From Gallionellales bacterium GWA2_54_124 (GTDB taxonomy: Bacteria; Pseudomonadota; Gammaproteobacteria; Burkholderiales; Gallionellaceae), in NCBI GenBank assembly GCA_001801025.1, contig MGWO01000007.1, forward strand, positions 992,001 through 1,056,000: a stretch of 64,000 bases of DNA, in the 5' to 3' direction. This document shows positions 55,593-64,000 of the stretch, piece after piece. Within the stretch, counting starts at the first letter, position 1; each line of letters starts with the position of its first letter. The translations under genes were made by a program, and so were the position numbers. The notes under the pieces were generated by a model, which was given only the letters and a program-made list of their open reading frames with translations, was not told the origin of the DNA and made no database searches.

Positions 55593-56309
55593 TCAGGCAC
55601 CTTTCACAGTGGGATGTGGCGTTGCACTGATCGGCTTTTCGTCAAAACTGCGCTCGCCGATCGGGATTGCGAATCCCACCCTTTTTTTAAGGATGACGCC
55701 CACCGGACAGACCTGAGCCGCTTTGTCATTAGCGCTAAAGCCGGTGTCTGCCAAGTCGCCGGATTTCGAATTTACGACTAGGTGACTGTTGATGCCGCGT
55801 CCTGCCAGAGCGAATACATTCTTGCCATCCACATCGCGACTGGCGCTCACGCAAATCGAGCACAGGATGCAGCGGTTGAAGTCGAGCAGATAGTCAGGGT
55901 GTGAGGCGTCAACCGGCCGGTCCGGGTAGAAATGATCGAAGTGCGGCGACATCATATCAAGCTCGTAGGCGGTGGCCTGCAACTGACAGTCGCCGCTCTT
56001 CTCGCAGGACGGGCAAAAGTGATTGCCTTCGACGAACAGCATTTGCAGCAGGTTGCGTCGCTCATCGTTCAATTCTTTGGTATTGCTTTCAACCACCATG
56101 CCCGCTTGCGGTTTTTCGGTACAGGATGCCACTTGCCGGCCCTTTATCTTGACTGTGCATAGTTTGCACGAGCCGTGCGGCTTGAATTCAGGGTTGTAGC
56201 ACAGGTGAGGGATATAGACGCCGGCGGCCATCGCGGCCTGAATGATGGTTTGTTCATTCGTGTAGGGTATCGTTGCGCCGTCTAAGATAAAGCTATTACT
56301 TTGAGTCAT
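55593..56309 (-). CDS. hoxU: diaphorase gamma subunit, ferredoxin-like
   Basis: Electron-transfer subunit of the diaphorase (238 residues), homologous to the N-terminal part of complex I NuoG. It has a 2Fe-2S domain with HLCYNPEFKPHGSCKLC, a His-cysteine cluster region (HFCPSCEKSGDCQLQ) and a later 4Fe-4S motif (CILCSICVSASRDV ... CPVGV). It starts at 56309 after GGAGA, overlapping hoxF by 14 bases. Confidence 0.94.
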   Translation of the reverse strand: MTQSNSFILDGATIPYTNEQTIIQAAMAAGVYIPHLCYNPEFKPHGSCKLCTVKIKGRQVASCTEKPQAGMVVESNTKELNDERRNLLQMLFVEGNHFCPSCEKSGDCQLQATAYELDMMSPHFDHFYPDRPVDASHPDYLLDFNRCILCSICVSASRDVDGKNVFALAGRGINSHLVVNSKSGDLADTGFSANDKAAQVCPVGVILKKRVGFAIPIGERSFDEKPISATPHPTVKGA

Positions 56310-58176
56310 GATTTTTCTCCAGATGAGCGCCTGCATCGTCGCGTCCGGTCATCCGGCGCGCCTGAGACAGGGCTGTGTCCAGATCGAAAGCCGGCACAAA
56401 TTCCTTATGGCTCAAACGACACTCGTAAGCCGGGCGGAATTTGGCAAGTGTGTGCAGTACAGGATTGCATGCGGTGCGACCTAAGCCGCAATGACTCATC
56501 GATTGCAACAGCGAGTCGAGTTTTTCGATTTCGGCCAGGTCATAGGGCGAGCCCTGTCCTTCATTGAGTTTGTCCATCATGTTGGAGAGCAAGGCCGTGC
56601 CAACGCGGCAGGGCGTGCAGAAGCCGCAACTCTCATGAGCGAAAAAGTGCACGAAATTGCGCGCCACTTCAAACATGTCGCGGCGCTGATCAAATACCAT
56701 AAAAGCGCCTGCCGTCGGAATGTCGTCAAACGAGATGCGCCTATCAAACTCATGGGCTGCGATGCACATTCCGGACGGCCCGCTGATTTGCACTGCCTGT
56801 GTGTTTTTTGCCCCGCAATCTGCCAGCACTTGTGCGACGGTTACGCCAAAGGGATATTCGTAAATGCCCGGATAGTCGCAGTCACCTGACACCGAGAATA
56901 GCTTGCTGCCGCTGGAATTTTCCGTGCCTATACTCGCGTACCAGGCGCCGCCGTGCAGCGAGATCAGACTGGTCGACGCAAACGTCTCAACGTTGCTCAC
57001 CACCGTCGGCTGGTTCAGGTAGCCTGCGGTGACCGGGTAAGGAGGCCGGTTGCGCGGCGTGCCGCGTTTGCCCTCCAGAGACTCGATCAGCGCGGATTCT
57101 TCGCCGCAGATATAGGCGCCGGCACCCAGATGAATCTCGATATCAAACTCGAATTCGGCTTGGCCTAAGATGCCGCGACCCAACAGATTTTGTTCGCGCC
57201 GCCGTTGCAACACCGCCTGCAAAGGTTCTAGCAGGTAGCGGTACTCACCGCGCAAATACAGGAAACCCTTTTTCGCGCCGATGACGTAGGCGCACAGCGT
57301 CATGCCTTCAAACACCAGGTCGGCATAACTGTTCAGCAATACCCGATCCTTGAAGGTGCCGGGCTCGCCTTCATCGGCATTGCACACGACATAATGCGCA
57401 TCCCCGTTTGCATTGCGGCAAAACTCCCACTTCATGCCGGTGGAAAAACCGGCACCGCCGCGCCCGCGCAATTTTGAGATTTTAATTTCCTGTAACGTGG
57501 CATCGGCCGCGCGATCAAGGCCTGCCGGATCAATCATGTGTGCAACATAGCCTTGAGAGGCTTGTGCGGTTGCCGCTTCTGCGCGAATAAACGCGGCTTT
57601 TAACGCTGAGCCTGCCTGAAAATGGCTGTTCAGCAAAATGTCGCGGCGGCGGATGTTGTCTTCGATGGCAAAAAATTCTGCCGGCCAGTCTGATACGGGT
57701 ACATGCTCGCGTATCAATTCGCAGATTCGATCAATTCGGTCCTGTGTCAGGCGGTTGATGGCGATATTGTTGACCAGCATCGCCGGCCCCTGATCGCACA
57801 TGCCGGTGCAAGACGTGGTATTGACCCAGAGCAGCCCGTCTTCGGAGGCTTTACCGGGTTCTACCCACAGCTGGTTGCACAGGCTCTGCATCAGATCCTG
57901 ATTTCCCTGCATGCGGTCGGTGATGTTGTCTGAGAACAGTACGCGGTATTCACCGTGCGGGCTCAGATACAAAAATGAGTAGAAGCTGGCAACGCCTTCA
58001 ATCATCGCGCGCGGCAATCCGAGTGCTGAACTTAGGTAGTCGATGGCGTCCGAATGAATAAAACCATAGATTTCCTGAGCGCCGATCAGTATTTGCAGCA
58101 GGCTGTTCGGGTTGTGACTGCGGTGTCGTAGTATAGGGTCAAGATACTGTTTATGCATATTGAGTGAGCTGACCAT
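56296..58176 (-). CDS. hoxF: diaphorase alpha subunit (NAD/FMN binding)
   Basis: NAD+-binding diaphorase subunit, a fusion of NuoE-like and NuoF-like modules (626 residues). The N-terminal part holds the thioredoxin-like 2Fe-2S domain (TTSCTGMCDQGPAM, near 118). The FMN site is GRGGAGFSTGMKWEFC, the NAD site region is GAYICGEESALIES, and the 4Fe-4S motif is SCGFCTPCRVGT. The ATG at 58176 is chosen, with AGGAA seven bases upstream; a longer frame to 58224 lacks such a site. It is the first gene of the operon, divergent from hupE. Confidence 0.95.
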   Translation of the reverse strand: MVSSLNMHKQYLDPILRHRSHNPNSLLQILIGAQEIYGFIHSDAIDYLSSALGLPRAMIEGVASFYSFLYLSPHGEYRVLFSDNITDRMQGNQDLMQSLCNQLWVEPGKASEDGLLWVNTTSCTGMCDQGPAMLVNNIAINRLTQDRIDRICELIREHVPVSDWPAEFFAIEDNIRRRDILLNSHFQAGSALKAAFIRAEAATAQASQGYVAHMIDPAGLDRAADATLQEIKISKLRGRGGAGFSTGMKWEFCRNANGDAHYVVCNADEGEPGTFKDRVLLNSYADLVFEGMTLCAYVIGAKKGFLYLRGEYRYLLEPLQAVLQRRREQNLLGRGILGQAEFEFDIEIHLGAGAYICGEESALIESLEGKRGTPRNRPPYPVTAGYLNQPTVVSNVETFASTSLISLHGGAWYASIGTENSSGSKLFSVSGDCDYPGIYEYPFGVTVAQVLADCGAKNTQAVQISGPSGMCIAAHEFDRRISFDDIPTAGAFMVFDQRRDMFEVARNFVHFFAHESCGFCTPCRVGTALLSNMMDKLNEGQGSPYDLAEIEKLDSLLQSMSHCGLGRTACNPVLHTLAKFRPAYECRLSHKEFVPAFDLDTALSQARRMTGRDDAGAHLEKNHDSK

Positions 58177-58252
58177 GAGTTTGTTTCCTATGGTGACTAG
58201 CGGGTGAAAAATATTTTTCAGCACGGGCGATTTTACGCGCTTGAAAACTGAT

Positions 58253-58281
58253 TTGATAGTGTCGATTTATCATCATACAAT
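58253..58281 (+). promoter_or_regulatory. sigma70 promoter of hupE-hypA
   Basis: TTGATA (58253-58258), a 17-base spacer and TACAAT (58276-58281), 36 bases before the hupE ATG. It lies in the shared gap with the divergent hoxF, whose promoter I could not place. Confidence 0.75.
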
Positions 58282-58316
58282 CGCACGCTTCTGTCACCTC
58301 ATTTTAAGGAACTGCC

Positions 58317-58904
58317 ATGACACTATCGTTGCGTACGCAATCGATTATTTTTTTGCCTGTTCTGTTGGTGATGCCTGAGTTTGCACAGGCTCATACGGGT
58401 ATTGGTGAATTTTCCGGTCTGGCACATGGCATGCTCCATCCTTTTTCAGGACTGGATCACCTCGTAGCGATGATAGCGGTCGGATTGTGGGCCGCTCAGT
58501 CAGGTGGTCGTGCGCTCTGGTTAGCACCGACTGTTTTTGTGCTTGTGATGGCTATGGGCGGACAACTTGGTATGTCAGTCAATCCGCTATACTTGAACGA
58601 GGCTGGCATACTTGCCTCTTTACTTGTGCTGGGGACGCTGATCGCCGCCTCGATCCGTTTGCCTTTGTTCCTTAGCCTGGCGTTAGTTGGTTTGTTTGCG
58701 TTATTTCACGGTTATGCGCATGGTGCTGAATTACCGCATAGCGTATCAGCGCTGAGTTATATGCTGGGTTTTATGCTGTCTACCGCGATGCTCCATTTTG
58801 CAGGTGTTTTGATGGCAACTTTGCTGGCGAAAAACGGAGGTTCATACGTGTTGCGTCTTGCCGGTTTATTGATTGCAGTATTTGGCTTGTGCATTGCGGG
58901 TTGA
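58317..58904 (+). CDS. hupE: HupE/UreJ family nickel-binding membrane protein
   Basis: A 195-residue probable nickel permease for hydrogenase assembly. A signal peptide ends before AHTGIGEF, followed by the family motif HPFSGLDHLVAMI (about 41-53) whose His and Asp bind nickel, and about six membrane helices with further His (LFHGYAHGAE). It is divergent from hoxF and co-directional with hypA, one base apart. Confidence 0.92.
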   Translation: MTLSLRTQSIIFLPVLLVMPEFAQAHTGIGEFSGLAHGMLHPFSGLDHLVAMIAVGLWAAQSGGRALWLAPTVFVLVMAMGGQLGMSVNPLYLNEAGILASLLVLGTLIAASIRLPLFLSLALVGLFALFHGYAHGAELPHSVSALSYMLGFMLSTAMLHFAGVLMATLLAKNGGSYVLRLAGLLIAVFGLCIAG

Positions 58905-58905
58905 T

Positions 58906-59247
58906 ATGCACGAAATGTCGCTGGCAGAAAATGTGTTGCGACTGATTGAAGATTCTGCACGCACCCAGCAATTTAAACGCGTCCGTTCTGTGGTGCTTGA
59001 AATCGGAAAATTATCGTCTGTCGAACCCGACGCGATGCGCTTTTGTTTCGATGCGGTGGTGGCTGACAGTATCGCACAGGGTGCAAGGCTGGATATTATT
59101 GAAACCTGCGGGCAGGGGTGGTGCGCATCGTGCCAGTGCAATGTGCCGGTGGCGGCGCGCTACGATCCCTGTCCGCTGTGCGGCGCCTATCAAATCAGCA
59201 TCACCCAGGGCGATGCGATGCGGGTTAAGGAACTTGAAGTCGAATAG
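58906..59247 (+). CDS. hypA: hydrogenase nickel incorporation protein HypA
   Basis: Nickel-carrying chaperone that works with HypB. At 113 residues it has the N-terminal nickel site Met-His-Glu (MHEMSLAENVL), LEIGKLSSVEPDAMRFCF, and a zinc loop with CASCQC and CPLC. The start ATG at 58906 exposes the essential His2; an upstream frame to 58873 would bury it. It follows hupE by one base. Confidence 0.95.
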   Translation: MHEMSLAENVLRLIEDSARTQQFKRVRSVVLEIGKLSSVEPDAMRFCFDAVVADSIAQGARLDIIETCGQGWCASCQCNVPVAARYDPCPLCGAYQISITQGDAMRVKELEVE

Positions 59248-59490
59248 GATCGATCAGAAACTATACGGTGTACGGGAGAATCCCGGGAAATCAGGCAATT
59301 CCTGCGGGAACCTATAGCGATTCGATCATCGTGACGCTGACGTATTGAATTGATGGACCGCGTTGGCGTGAGTCATTTTTGCCCGGATTGTTGCGTGCAA
59401 TTCTGAGACGGTAAAAAATCATGCCGGAATCGTTTGCGAGTGGGCGTCCTTAGCGTACACTCGGCTGTGCTCTCCTAATGCAATAATGCC

Positions 59491-62085
59491 ATGTCCATGT
59501 CCCGCTCGCCTGACAACACGCCGAATCATCGGGTCGCATTCCTCAATAGCGTGTTCCTGTTTGCAGGGATCGTGGCTTTAGGTATGGGATTTTACCGCTG
59601 GCAGAGCAATCATCTGATGGGGTTGATCGATAGCGGATTTGCGATCGGAAATTTTTCACTGGTCTATTATCTCAATCGCCGTCCGGCGCGCGCAGCGCTG
59701 GTCAGTTCGATCGCACTGGTGATGTCTTATCTTCTGTTTACTGCGCTGTATTTGCTAGCCAGCTATAACACAACTCGCATTTCACTTTTTTTTCTGCTGT
59801 CGGCTTCGGCATTTTTTCTTAAAGGAAGAAGGAGCGGCTATCAATGGTTGATCTTAATACTCGCAACCATCGTCGTCGGACATTTTCTGCCCGGTTTTAA
59901 TACTGGCTACAGCCATGTCGATATTGTCACGTCTGTCTTGTATCTGACGGGACTGTATTTTGTCATTCGGAACTACGAAATTTTCAACGAGCAACGCTAT
60001 GAACAGGATCGCGAACAGGAAGTGTTGCGCCTGAGCGAAGAGCGATTTCGTACTCTGGTGGAAGGAGGCGAAGATATTATCGCCATTATTTCAGGCGCGG
60101 GGCGGCTCATCTTTGTGTCGCCTTCCATCGAACGGGTGTTGGGTTATAAGCCTGGCGAAATTGCCGACGTGTTTATCAATGAGCTGATACACGATGAGGA
60201 ACAGGAAAAGATCCAGGATGCACTGGTTCATTTTAATATCCGTGCTGATGGCGGTATGCTGGCTCCGATCGGGTTTAGTATGAAGCACAAGGCGGGCGGC
60301 TATCGCAACATCGAGTTGATGGGACGAAATTTGATCAATAATCCGGTGATTTCCGGCATTGTGTTGAATGGCCGTGATATTACCGAACGAAAGCGTGCCG
60401 AGGAACATTTGCGCCTGACGGCTAAAGTTTTTTCTAATACGCTCGAAGGGATCATCATCACCGATGCGGCAGTGAATATCATCGAGGTCAATGAAGCGTA
60501 TTGTCTGATTTCCGGCTATTCGCGTGAGGCGCTTATTGGAAAAAATCCTCGCATGCTGCAATCGGGTCAACAGAGCCGGCTGTTTTACGAAACGATGTGG
60601 CAATCGATCGTGCATACCGGTCATTGGGCGGGTGAAGTCTGGAATCAAAAAAAAGATGGTGAGCACTATGCAGAATGGTTGAGCATTTCAGCTATCGTTA
60701 ATGAAACCGGCGACGTTACCCACTATGCCGGTATTTCTTCCGATATCACGTTGCTCAAACACCACGAGAATCAATTGGAGCGCATCGCTCATTACGATGC
60801 GTTGACGGGCATTCCGAACCGCACTCTGCTGGGCGATCGCATGAAACAGGCGATTTTGCGCACGGGACGCGAACAAAACATGATGGCGGTTTGTTATCTG
60901 GATCTGGATGGGTTCAAACCGATCAATGACACCTTAGGCCATGAGGCGGGTGATCGTGTTTTGATTGAGATTTCTAAACGTATTCAGGAAGCGGTACGCG
61001 GGGACGATACGGTCGCCCGTTTGGGGGGAGATGAGTTTGTCATCTTGTTGCTGGGATTGGAACGGGGTGAAGAGTGCAGTATGACTCTCTCGCGTCTGCT
61101 CACTGTGATTGCCGAGCCAATCATGTTGATGGACCAGTCTATCTGTGTGAGCGCCAGTATTGGCGTGAGTGTTTATCCGCTCGATGATGAAGATTCGGAT
61201 ACGTTGTTGCGCCATGCCGATCAGGCGATGTATCAGGCCAAACAATCCGGTAAAAATCGCTTCCATATCTACGATCCTGCACTCGATCAGCGGGCGCGCA
61301 GTCAGCAGGAGCTATTAAAATGTATCCGGGATGGACTGCTTAATCATCAGTTTGAGCTTTACTACCAGCCTAAGATCGATATGCAAACGCGAGAGTTGAT
61401 CGGTGCCGAAGCCTTAATACGTTGGCATCATCCTGAAATGGGGGAGCTCTCGCCAGCCAGATTTCTGCCTGCAATTGAAAACACCGAACTTGATATTCTG
61501 CTTGGCGAATGGGTGATTAACAGCGCGCTGCAACAAATGGATCTCTGGCGTGAAGCAGGATTGTCAATCGAAATCAGTGTAAATATATCTGCCTATCATC
61601 TGGAGTCGGCACATTTTGTCGATAAATTGCAGGCGCAACTATCAGCGCACCCTGATGTTCAAGCCGCTCATTTTCAGATTGAGGTGCTCGAAACCGCAGC
61701 GCTTGAGGATATCGGTGAAGTGTCGATGATTATCGAAGCGTGTAAAAATCTGGGCGTGAGCTTTGCGCTGGATGATTTTGGTACCGGTTATTCTTCACTG
61801 GCTTATCTGAGCCGATTGCCGGTTGATGTGCTCAAAATCGATCAGTCGTTCATGCGTAACCTGACGGTGAGTAAAGGCGATCACGCAATCGTGCTGGGGG
61901 TTATCGCGCTCTCGCGTGCATTTGATCTTGCAACGGTAGGGGAAGGGATTGAAACTCAGGCGCAATTTGATCTGCTGCGCGAGATGGGCTGCGATATCGG
62001 TCAGGGCTATTTAATCGCGCGCCCGATGCCCGCAGTTCAACTCGCCGACTGGAATATGGAGAATCAAGTGAAAGTTATAGTATGA
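59491..62085 (+). CDS. membrane PAS-PAS-GGDEF-EAL c-di-GMP turnover protein
   Basis: An 864-residue signalling protein. The N-terminal 165 residues contain about five membrane helices. Two PAS domains follow (about 185-305 and 310-425), then GGDEF (about 435-600) and EAL (about 610-860). The cyclase site GGDEF is intact with an RxxD inhibitory site (RGDD) five residues before. The phosphodiesterase keeps EALIRWHHPE and DDFGTGYSSL. Both activities are therefore possible. It lies between hypA and hypB, and its stop overlaps the following HDOD gene. Confidence 0.92.
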   Translation: MSMSRSPDNTPNHRVAFLNSVFLFAGIVALGMGFYRWQSNHLMGLIDSGFAIGNFSLVYYLNRRPARAALVSSIALVMSYLLFTALYLLASYNTTRISLFFLLSASAFFLKGRRSGYQWLILILATIVVGHFLPGFNTGYSHVDIVTSVLYLTGLYFVIRNYEIFNEQRYEQDREQEVLRLSEERFRTLVEGGEDIIAIISGAGRLIFVSPSIERVLGYKPGEIADVFINELIHDEEQEKIQDALVHFNIRADGGMLAPIGFSMKHKAGGYRNIELMGRNLINNPVISGIVLNGRDITERKRAEEHLRLTAKVFSNTLEGIIITDAAVNIIEVNEAYCLISGYSREALIGKNPRMLQSGQQSRLFYETMWQSIVHTGHWAGEVWNQKKDGEHYAEWLSISAIVNETGDVTHYAGISSDITLLKHHENQLERIAHYDALTGIPNRTLLGDRMKQAILRTGREQNMMAVCYLDLDGFKPINDTLGHEAGDRVLIEISKRIQEAVRGDDTVARLGGDEFVILLLGLERGEECSMTLSRLLTVIAEPIMLMDQSICVSASIGVSVYPLDDEDSDTLLRHADQAMYQAKQSGKNRFHIYDPALDQRARSQQELLKCIRDGLLNHQFELYYQPKIDMQTRELIGAEALIRWHHPEMGELSPARFLPAIENTELDILLGEWVINSALQQMDLWREAGLSIEISVNISAYHLESAHFVDKLQAQLSAHPDVQAAHFQIEVLETAALEDIGEVSMIIEACKNLGVSFALDDFGTGYSSLAYLSRLPVDVLKIDQSFMRNLTVSKGDHAIVLGVIALSRAFDLATVGEGIETQAQFDLLREMGCDIGQGYLIARPMPAVQLADWNMENQVKVIV

Positions 62086-62933
62086 CCCCAGCCATGCACA
62101 ATACTGTTTTGTCCTTGCAATCATTGCCCGCGATGCCTGAAACTGCCCGAAAAATATTGTCGATTGAACTGGCAACGGACAGGGGGAATGAGTTGTTGCT
62201 GAGGCTGATCGAAAAGGATCTGGCCATTTCAGCACGGGTCATTGGTTTGGCTAATTCCCCTTTGTTTGGATCATCACGAAAAATCATGACGATCGGTGAT
62301 GCGGCAACGGTGTTGGGCATTAAACGCGTTAAGATGGTTGCGCTGGGTTTTGCAATGATGTCGTCTGTGACTCGCAATCCCCCGGGTTTGTTGAATGTGC
62401 TGCAATTGTGGCAGCACAGTATGGCGGTCGCGCTGGCAATGGATGCCTTGTCCGCTGCGATGCCACAGAAGATGCGTCCGCCTAATGAGGAAATTTATCT
62501 GGCGGGGCTCTTGCACGATATCGGTTTTCTGGTGCTCGAATATGTCGACCCTGACTTGAGCAACCGGTTTCACGCAAGCCTTGCGAATGTGGGTTCGCTG
62601 CACGATACAGAACTTGAAGCGCAGATGCTCGAAATCAATCACTGTGAGTTAGGTGCACTACTCGCAGAACAATGGAATCTGGCTGAGAGCATCGTCGCTG
62701 TGTTGCGTTACCATCACGCGAATTTTACAGCGCAAAATTTGGCATCCCATACACTCGTTGCCATGACGAATCTGGCTGAGAAGTTGTTGCCTACCTTTGG
62801 TATGAGTGAGGATGATTCGCTTGAAATTTCGGCTGATGAATGGCTGTCTCTGGGTATCATGGAGGCGCAGATCGCGTCGGTAGAAGCGGCCATGCGTTTG
62901 CGTGCCAGCGAGATAGGATCGGCTTTTTTATGA
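62082..62933 (+). CDS. HDOD domain protein
   Basis: A 283-residue HDOD-family protein (core about 10-215; LPAMPETARKIL, DLAISARVIGLANSPLFG, GLLHDIGFLVLEY). Unlike the homologue at 24482-25363 it retains an HD pair (LLHDIG), so metal binding is possible. It overlaps the GGDEF-EAL gene by 4 bases (ATGA), repeating the pairing seen at 24482-26649. Its place before hypB could tie hydrogenase maturation to signalling, or be coincidental. Confidence 0.9.
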   Translation: MTPAMHNTVLSLQSLPAMPETARKILSIELATDRGNELLLRLIEKDLAISARVIGLANSPLFGSSRKIMTIGDAATVLGIKRVKMVALGFAMMSSVTRNPPGLLNVLQLWQHSMAVALAMDALSAAMPQKMRPPNEEIYLAGLLHDIGFLVLEYVDPDLSNRFHASLANVGSLHDTELEAQMLEINHCELGALLAEQWNLAESIVAVLRYHHANFTAQNLASHTLVAMTNLAEKLLPTFGMSEDDSLEISADEWLSLGIMEAQIASVEAAMRLRASEIGSAFL

Positions 62934-62966
62934 GCATTTGATGATAGGGTTGCAGGAGGAGTTCTC

Positions 62967-63782
62967 ATGTGTGTTACATGTGGTTGTGGCGTAGGTCAGA
63001 CGTTGATTGGCGGTCATGCGCTTCGTCAGTCTAAACGGGCGGGCGGGACATTAAAATTTCGCGCACCTCAGGCAATTGAACCTTTGCCGGCAGTTGAACC
63101 CGCAGAGATTCAACCCTCGCGCATGATTAAAATCGAGCGCGATATTCTTGCCAAGAACAACGATTATGCCGCTGAGAATCGCAGGATGCTGGTCGATCAT
63201 GGCGTCTTCGCACTCAATCTGGTTTCTAGTCCCGGATCCGGCAAAACGACACTGCTGGTTAAAACCATCACGGCGCTCAATGGCGAGCTCCCCCTTGCTG
63301 TGATCGAGGGCGATCAGCAGACAGAAAATGACGCCGAGCGGATTCGTGCAGCCGGGGCGCCTGCGATTCAGATCAATACCGGACGAGGCTGTCATCTGGA
63401 GGCCCTGATGGTAGGGCAGGCGATGCATCGGCTGAATTTGTCTGATGACAGTCTGCTGTTGATCGAAAATGTCGGTAACCTGGTGTGCCCTGCCAGTTTC
63501 GATCTGGGCGAGGCGCACAAGGTGGTGATACTCTCGGTGACCGAAGGGGAGGATAAGCCGCTCAAGTATCCTGACATGTTTCGCGCTGCAGATCTGATGA
63601 TCTTGAACAAATGCGATTTGCTGCCTTATCTTGAGTTTGATGCCGATCTGGCCATCGAATATGCGCGCCGCATCAATCCTGACCTGCAGGTGATACGGCT
63701 GTCTGCGACTTCTGGTGTGGGGATGGCTGAGTGGCTCGAGTGGATCACGGCCGGATGCCAAAGGATGAGCCGGCAGGCATGA
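62967..63782 (+). CDS. hypB: hydrogenase nickel incorporation GTPase HypB
   Basis: GTPase that drives nickel insertion with HypA. The N-terminus is [11 protein letters not shown], the high-affinity metal-binding cysteine motif. The G domain has P-loop [10 protein letters not shown] (near 90), a DxxG-like [13 protein letters not shown] segment and NKCD for guanine. It is 271 residues. It overlaps the hypF ATG (ATGA). Confidence 0.95.
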   Translation: MCVTCGCGVGQTLIGGHALRQSKRAGGTLKFRAPQAIEPLPAVEPAEIQPSRMIKIERDILAKNNDYAAENRRMLVDHGVFALNLVSSPGSGKTTLLVKTITALNGELPLAVIEGDQQTENDAERIRAAGAPAIQINTGRGCHLEALMVGQAMHRLNLSDDSLLLIENVGNLVCPASFDLGEAHKVVILSVTEGEDKPLKYPDMFRAADLMILNKCDLLPYLEFDADLAIEYARRINPDLQVIRLSATSGVGMAEWLEWITAGCQRMSRQA

Positions 63783-64000
63783 CGGTCTGCGCTAAAATTA
63801 GTGTGTCAGGTCAGGTGCAGGGTGTGGGTTTTCGCCCCTTTGTCTACCGTCTGGCGCATGAGTTGGATTTGGCCGGCTGGGTGCGCAATGACAGTTGCGG
63901 GGTTGAAATTAGCGTTGAGGGTGAACGGGAATCCATTTTAAGCCTGATCGCGCGCCTGAAAAGTGAGCCACCGTCGCTTGCCCGCATTGAACAGGTCAGC
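63779..64000 (+). CDS. hypF: carbamoyltransferase HypF (5' part only)
   Basis: Start of HypF, which makes the cyanide ligands of the hydrogenase iron. The 74 visible residues form the N-terminal acylphosphatase-like domain with [18 protein letters not shown] (residues about 11-28). The rest lies beyond the window. An in-frame ATG at 63755 is an alternative start; the ATGA overlap with hypB favours 63779. Confidence 0.93.
   Translation, partial: MTVCAKISVSGQVQGVGFRPFVYRLAHELDLAGWVRNDSCGVEISVEGERESILSLIARLKSEPPSLARIEQVS

Noticed and set aside
59255-59325. Hairpin-like GC-rich stretch after hypA
   Set aside because: The pairing is imperfect and no T run follows, so neither a terminator nor an RNA gene can be supported.

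Overview
The window looks like ordinary chromosome from a betaproteobacterium, most likely of the Nitrosomonadales/Gallionellaceae type. This is inferred from gene content and order, not from a database match. The supporting signs are the housekeeping block tig-clpP-clpX-lon-hupB-tRNA-ppiD, the smpB/ratA/rnfH group, a paired cphA'/cphA cyanophycin locus with its DUF1854 and ABC-transporter partners, and a Hox-type NAD-coupled hydrogenase. No phage, insertion sequence, integrase or CRISPR array was seen.

Layout. 1-7555 is one tightly overlapping operon on the + strand. It holds the tail of a probable response regulator, a 2Fe-2S/ASKHA corrinoid activator, a corrinoid protein fused to a URO-D-type methyltransferase, a DUF1638 protein, a histidine kinase with an ethylene-receptor-like membrane domain, and a receiver-PAS-PAS-GGDEF protein. 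7588-16450 holds tRNA-Leu, the protease/chaperone block, HU, PpiD, and two identical tRNA-Val/tRNA-Asp pairs flanking ppiD. 16523-26649 is an accessory region. It has an unknown protein, a CaCA-type membrane protein, a GAF-GGDEF protein, a three-gene redox cassette (FHA-decaheme cytochrome c, membrane b-type protein, FAD/cyclic-nucleotide/ferredoxin fusion), and a GGDEF-EAL/HDOD pair. 27098-28870 holds gltX and tRNA-Ala/Glu/Glu.

29085-37979 holds a membrane diguanylate cyclase and the divergent cyanophycin locus. 38133-47214 carries housekeeping and metabolic genes (HPP protein, cysG, msrA, smpB, ratA, rnfH, PHP phosphoesterase, YciO-like protein, site-2 protease homologue, trpS, scpA, scpB). 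47310-53062 holds a collagen-like repeat protein, a TonB-dependent receptor, a YecA/SEC-C protein and a TPR protein. 53084-64000 is a hydrogenase region: hoxFUYH plus protease on the minus strand, and hupE-hypA, a GGDEF-EAL/HDOD pair, hypB and the start of hypF on the plus strand.

How it fits together. Three themes recur. The first is c-di-GMP signalling: five GGDEF proteins, two of them GGDEF-EAL proteins translationally coupled to an HDOD gene. The second is redox and hydrogen metabolism: the NAD-linked hydrogenase with its maturation genes, the multihaem cassette and the corrinoid system. The third is nitrogen storage as cyanophycin. The strongest candidates for undescribed biology are the ethylene-receptor-like kinase embedded in a corrinoid methyltransferase operon, the FHA-decaheme/cNMP-FAD redox cassette, and the zinc-ribbon ABC transporter of the cyanophycin locus.
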